Origin: Rhizobium sp. 2MFCol3.1
GTDB lineage: Bacteria; Pseudomonadota; Alphaproteobacteria; Rhizobiales; Rhizobiaceae
NCBI RefSeq assembly: GCF_000377565.1
Contig: NZ_KB898370.1
Location: 1-64,000 of the forward strand
Length of the DNA stretch: 64,000 bases
Direction of reading: 5' to 3'
A program made the translations under genes and the position numbers. The notes under the pieces were generated by a model that saw nothing but the letters and a program-made list of their open reading frames with translations, was not told where the DNA came from and searched no databases. Positions 62,176 through 64,000 of the stretch are shown here, one piece after another. Positions within the stretch are counted from its first letter, which is position 1; every line of letters starts with the position of its first letter.

Positions 62176-63417
62176 ATGTCCGGTTCCGTTTCCCCGCTCG
62201 CTCCCAAAACCTTCGTGTCCATGCCAGCACTACGCGGTGTTCGCATGGCGACCGCCTCGGCGGGGATCAAGTACAAGAACCGCACCGACGTCCTGATGAT
62301 GGTGTTTGACAAGCCGGCGGCCGTCGCCGGTGTCTTCACCCGTTCCAAGTGCCCGTCGGCCCCTGTCGATTTCTGCCGCGCCAACCTGAGCGGCGGCATT
62401 GCGCGCGCCGTGGTCGTCAATTCCGGCAATGCCAACGCCTTTACCGGCGTCAAGGGTCGTGAAGCGACCGCGCTCACCGCCAAGTCTGCGGCCGCTGCCG
62501 TCGGCTGCAGCGAGAGCGAGATCTTCCTCGCCTCCACCGGCGTCATCGGCGAGCCGCTCGACGCCACCAAGTTTTCCGGCGTGCTCGACACGCTCTATTC
62601 CGACGCTACCGGCGATTTCTGGTTCGAGGCCGCCAAGGCGATCATGACCACCGACACCTATCCGAAGGTCGCGACCCGCACGGCCGAGATCGGCGGCGTT
62701 TCGGTCTCGATCAACGGCATCGCCAAGGGCGCCGGCATGATCGCGCCTGATATGGCGACGATGCTCTCCTTCGTCGTCACCGACGCCGACATCGCGCCGG
62801 CAGCGCTCCAATCCATGCTGTCCGCCGGTGTCGATCCGACCTTCAACTCGATGACCGTCGACAGCGACACCTCGACCTCGGACACGCTGATGCTGTTTGC
62901 AACGGGTGCGGCCGCCGAAGACGGCCAGGTTCGCGTCGAGACGGCTGACGATCCGCGCCTCTCGTCGTTCCGCGCCGCGCTCAACGATCTCCTCAAGGAT
63001 CTGGCACTGCAGGTCGTGCGCGACGGCGAAGGCGCCACCAAGATGCTCGAGATCACCGTGACGGGCGCCGAAAGCGATGCCGCCGCGAAGGTGATCGCGC
63101 TCTCCATCGCCAATTCGCCGCTGGTCAAGACCGCCGCCGCCGGCGAGGACGCCAACTGGGGCCGTATCGTCATGGCCGTCGGCAAATCAGGCGAAATGGC
63201 CGATCGCGATCGCCTCGCCATCTGGTTCGGCGACGTGCGCGTTGCCGTCAACGGTGAACGTGATGCCGGCTACTCGGAGGAGGCCGCCTCCAACGTCATG
63301 AAAAAGCAGGACATTCCGGTGAAGGTCGAAATCGGCCTCGGAAACGGTACGGCAACGGTCTGGACGTGCGACCTCACAAAGGAGTATGTCGCCATCAACG
63401 GTGACTACCGGAGCTGA
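62176..63417 (+). CDS. argJ: Bifunctional ornithine acetyltransferase/N-acetylglutamate synthase
   Basis: ArgJ recycles the acetyl group in arginine synthesis and, in bifunctional forms, also makes N-acetylglutamate. From ATG 62176 (MSGSVSPLAPKTF) it has 413 residues. The self-cleavage site is in GMIAPDMATML, with nucleophile T195 after A194, and the early NSGNANAFTG motif and late EDANWGRI are typical. An ATG two codons upstream is possible. Upstream frame extension overlaps the ppiC-like gene and is rejected. Confidence 0.95.
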   Translation: MSGSVSPLAPKTFVSMPALRGVRMATASAGIKYKNRTDVLMMVFDKPAAVAGVFTRSKCPSAPVDFCRANLSGGIARAVVVNSGNANAFTGVKGREATALTAKSAAAAVGCSESEIFLASTGVIGEPLDATKFSGVLDTLYSDATGDFWFEAAKAIMTTDTYPKVATRTAEIGGVSVSINGIAKGAGMIAPDMATMLSFVVTDADIAPAALQSMLSAGVDPTFNSMTVDSDTSTSDTLMLFATGAAAEDGQVRVETADDPRLSSFRAALNDLLKDLALQVVRDGEGATKMLEITVTGAESDAAAKVIALSIANSPLVKTAAAGEDANWGRIVMAVGKSGEMADRDRLAIWFGDVRVAVNGERDAGYSEEAASNVMKKQDIPVKVEIGLGNGTATVWTCDLTKEYVAINGDYRS

Positions 63418-64000
63418 TTTTTCATTGACTGAAGCATTCCCCAAGAAGGCAAATCTGCCGCTCGTGCGCAGGCTGGAAGCCGTCGGTTTCCGGGCCTGGC
63501 CTGCCTCGTCGGTTGTCTACGACGGCAGCTGGCAGGTGCGGCTGACGGCGGGGCATCCGTCGAACCGGCTGAACTCGATCGTGCCGCTCGATCCGTCCGA
63601 CCATCGCGACGTCGAGATCAGGCTGGCCAAAGCGAGCCGCAAGTTCGAGGCCTATGGCCGCCCGGCCGTGCTCAGGCAGACGCCGCTGGCCTCGCCTGTG
63701 CTGGTCGATCTGGTGAAGGCCGAGGGCTGGACGCCGTTCGACGAAACCATCGTCATGACCTGCGATCTCGCCAATGCCGACCTGCCGGATACGCTCGATC
63801 ATTTGCCGACGCATGACATCAGCCGCTTCGTGGACGCCAATCTGGCGACCGACCAGGTGTCGACGAAGCTGAAGCCGGCACTCGCCGAAGTCATCAACGC
63901 GATCAAGCCGCCATCCGGCCTGTTCATGGTGGAAGATCCGGAAACGGGGCCGCTGGCGACCGTGCTCTGCGTGCAGGACAACGATCTGGCCGGCATCATG
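63401..64000 (+). CDS. GNAT family N-acetyltransferase (3' end cut by window)
   Basis: The frame begins at GTG 63401 (TTGADFSLTEAFPKK), overlapping the argJ stop by 17 bases, and stays open to the window end. The visible 200 residues contain LPLVRRLEAVGFRAWPASSVVYDGSWQVRLT, split here, and ILVDLVKAEGW-type spacing, which I recognise as the GNAT protein encoded after argJ in rhizobia. A TTG at 63425 is an alternative start. The acetyl-CoA-binding part lies beyond the window, so the assignment rests on context and on the N-terminal half. Confidence 0.65.
   Translation, partial: MTTGADFSLTEAFPKKANLPLVRRLEAVGFRAWPASSVVYDGSWQVRLTAGHPSNRLNSIVPLDPSDHRDVEIRLAKASRKFEAYGRPAVLRQTPLASPVLVDLVKAEGWTPFDETIVMTCDLANADLPDTLDHLPTHDISRFVDANLATDQVSTKLKPALAEVINAIKPPSGLFMVEDPETGPLATVLCVQDNDLAGIM

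Overview
This 64 kb window looks like a stretch of chromosome from a Rhizobium of the R. leguminosarum/etli type (Alphaproteobacteria, Rhizobiaceae). The supporting evidence is high GC coding sequence with very long antisense shadow frames, an F1 ATP synthase operon (atpHAGDC) without the F0 genes, the single-domain response regulator CpdR, GluQ, a TIGR02302-type Gln-rich membrane protein, DUF2125 and 'twin transmembrane' proteins, and several families of short palindromic intergenic elements like those described in rhizobia. No rRNA, CRISPR array, insertion sequence or phage integrase is visible. One tRNA gene (Leu, anticodon CAA) is present. The species assignment is inference; no database search was possible.

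Layout. 0.2-7.8 kb: DUF2867 protein, TraB/GumN-like exported protein, XerC recombinase, an acyltransferase, a RecF/OLD-like ATPase, the replication-restart helicase PriA and a small membrane protein. 8.0-13.1 kb: atpHAGDC with a clear terminator. 13.2-16.5 kb: an SDR enzyme, an ArsR regulator, a DUF985 cupin overlapping gloB, and a methyltransferase. 16.7-18.8 kb: the overlapping hisC-tyrC pair. 19.0-24.9 kb: DUF2125 protein, ChaC-type cyclotransferase, PlsC, YdcF, FtsX/FtsE and a divergent single-pass membrane protein. 25.0-26.7 kb: hpt, cpdR and a conserved hypothetical gene. 26.8-33.4 kb: a reverse-strand group argH, a small lipoprotein, lysA and the TIGR02302 gene, with tlpA divergent from argH.

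33.6-46.9 kb: 3-hydroxybutyryl-CoA dehydrogenase with etfBA (fatty acid or hydroxybutyrate oxidation feeding electrons to the quinone pool), rhomboid protease, PduO-type cobalamin adenosyltransferase, twin-TM protein, SDR, YihY, gluQ, alkA-like glycosylase, HNH endonuclease, DsbB, YqaA and a Kef-type antiporter with a cyclic-nucleotide-binding tail. Then comes a two-gene accessory module of lower GC at its front end, lying against the 3' end of tRNA-Leu. 47-53 kb: an MFS exporter and TetR regulator sharing a palindromic operator, a methyltransferase, an aldo-keto reductase and an acyl-CoA synthetase. 53-64 kb: an intergenic region with a candidate structured RNA and a palindromic element pair, a CelD-like GNAT gene with a polysaccharide flippase, a ddl gene beside a C39-type peptidase, secA, a PpiC-type foldase divergent from secA, argJ, and a GNAT gene cut by the window end.

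Most of the window is core housekeeping: energy (ATP synthase, ETF), envelope and division (PlsC, FtsEX, Ddl, SecA, PpiC, flippase), amino acid synthesis (HisC, TyrC, LysA, ArgH, ArgJ) and DNA maintenance (PriA, XerC, AlkA). The least explained parts are the tRNA-adjacent two-gene module (45.4-46.9 kb), the stem-loop cluster at 52.99-53.18 kb, the Ddl/C39 pair, and possible CtrA sites in front of ftsEX and cpdR.
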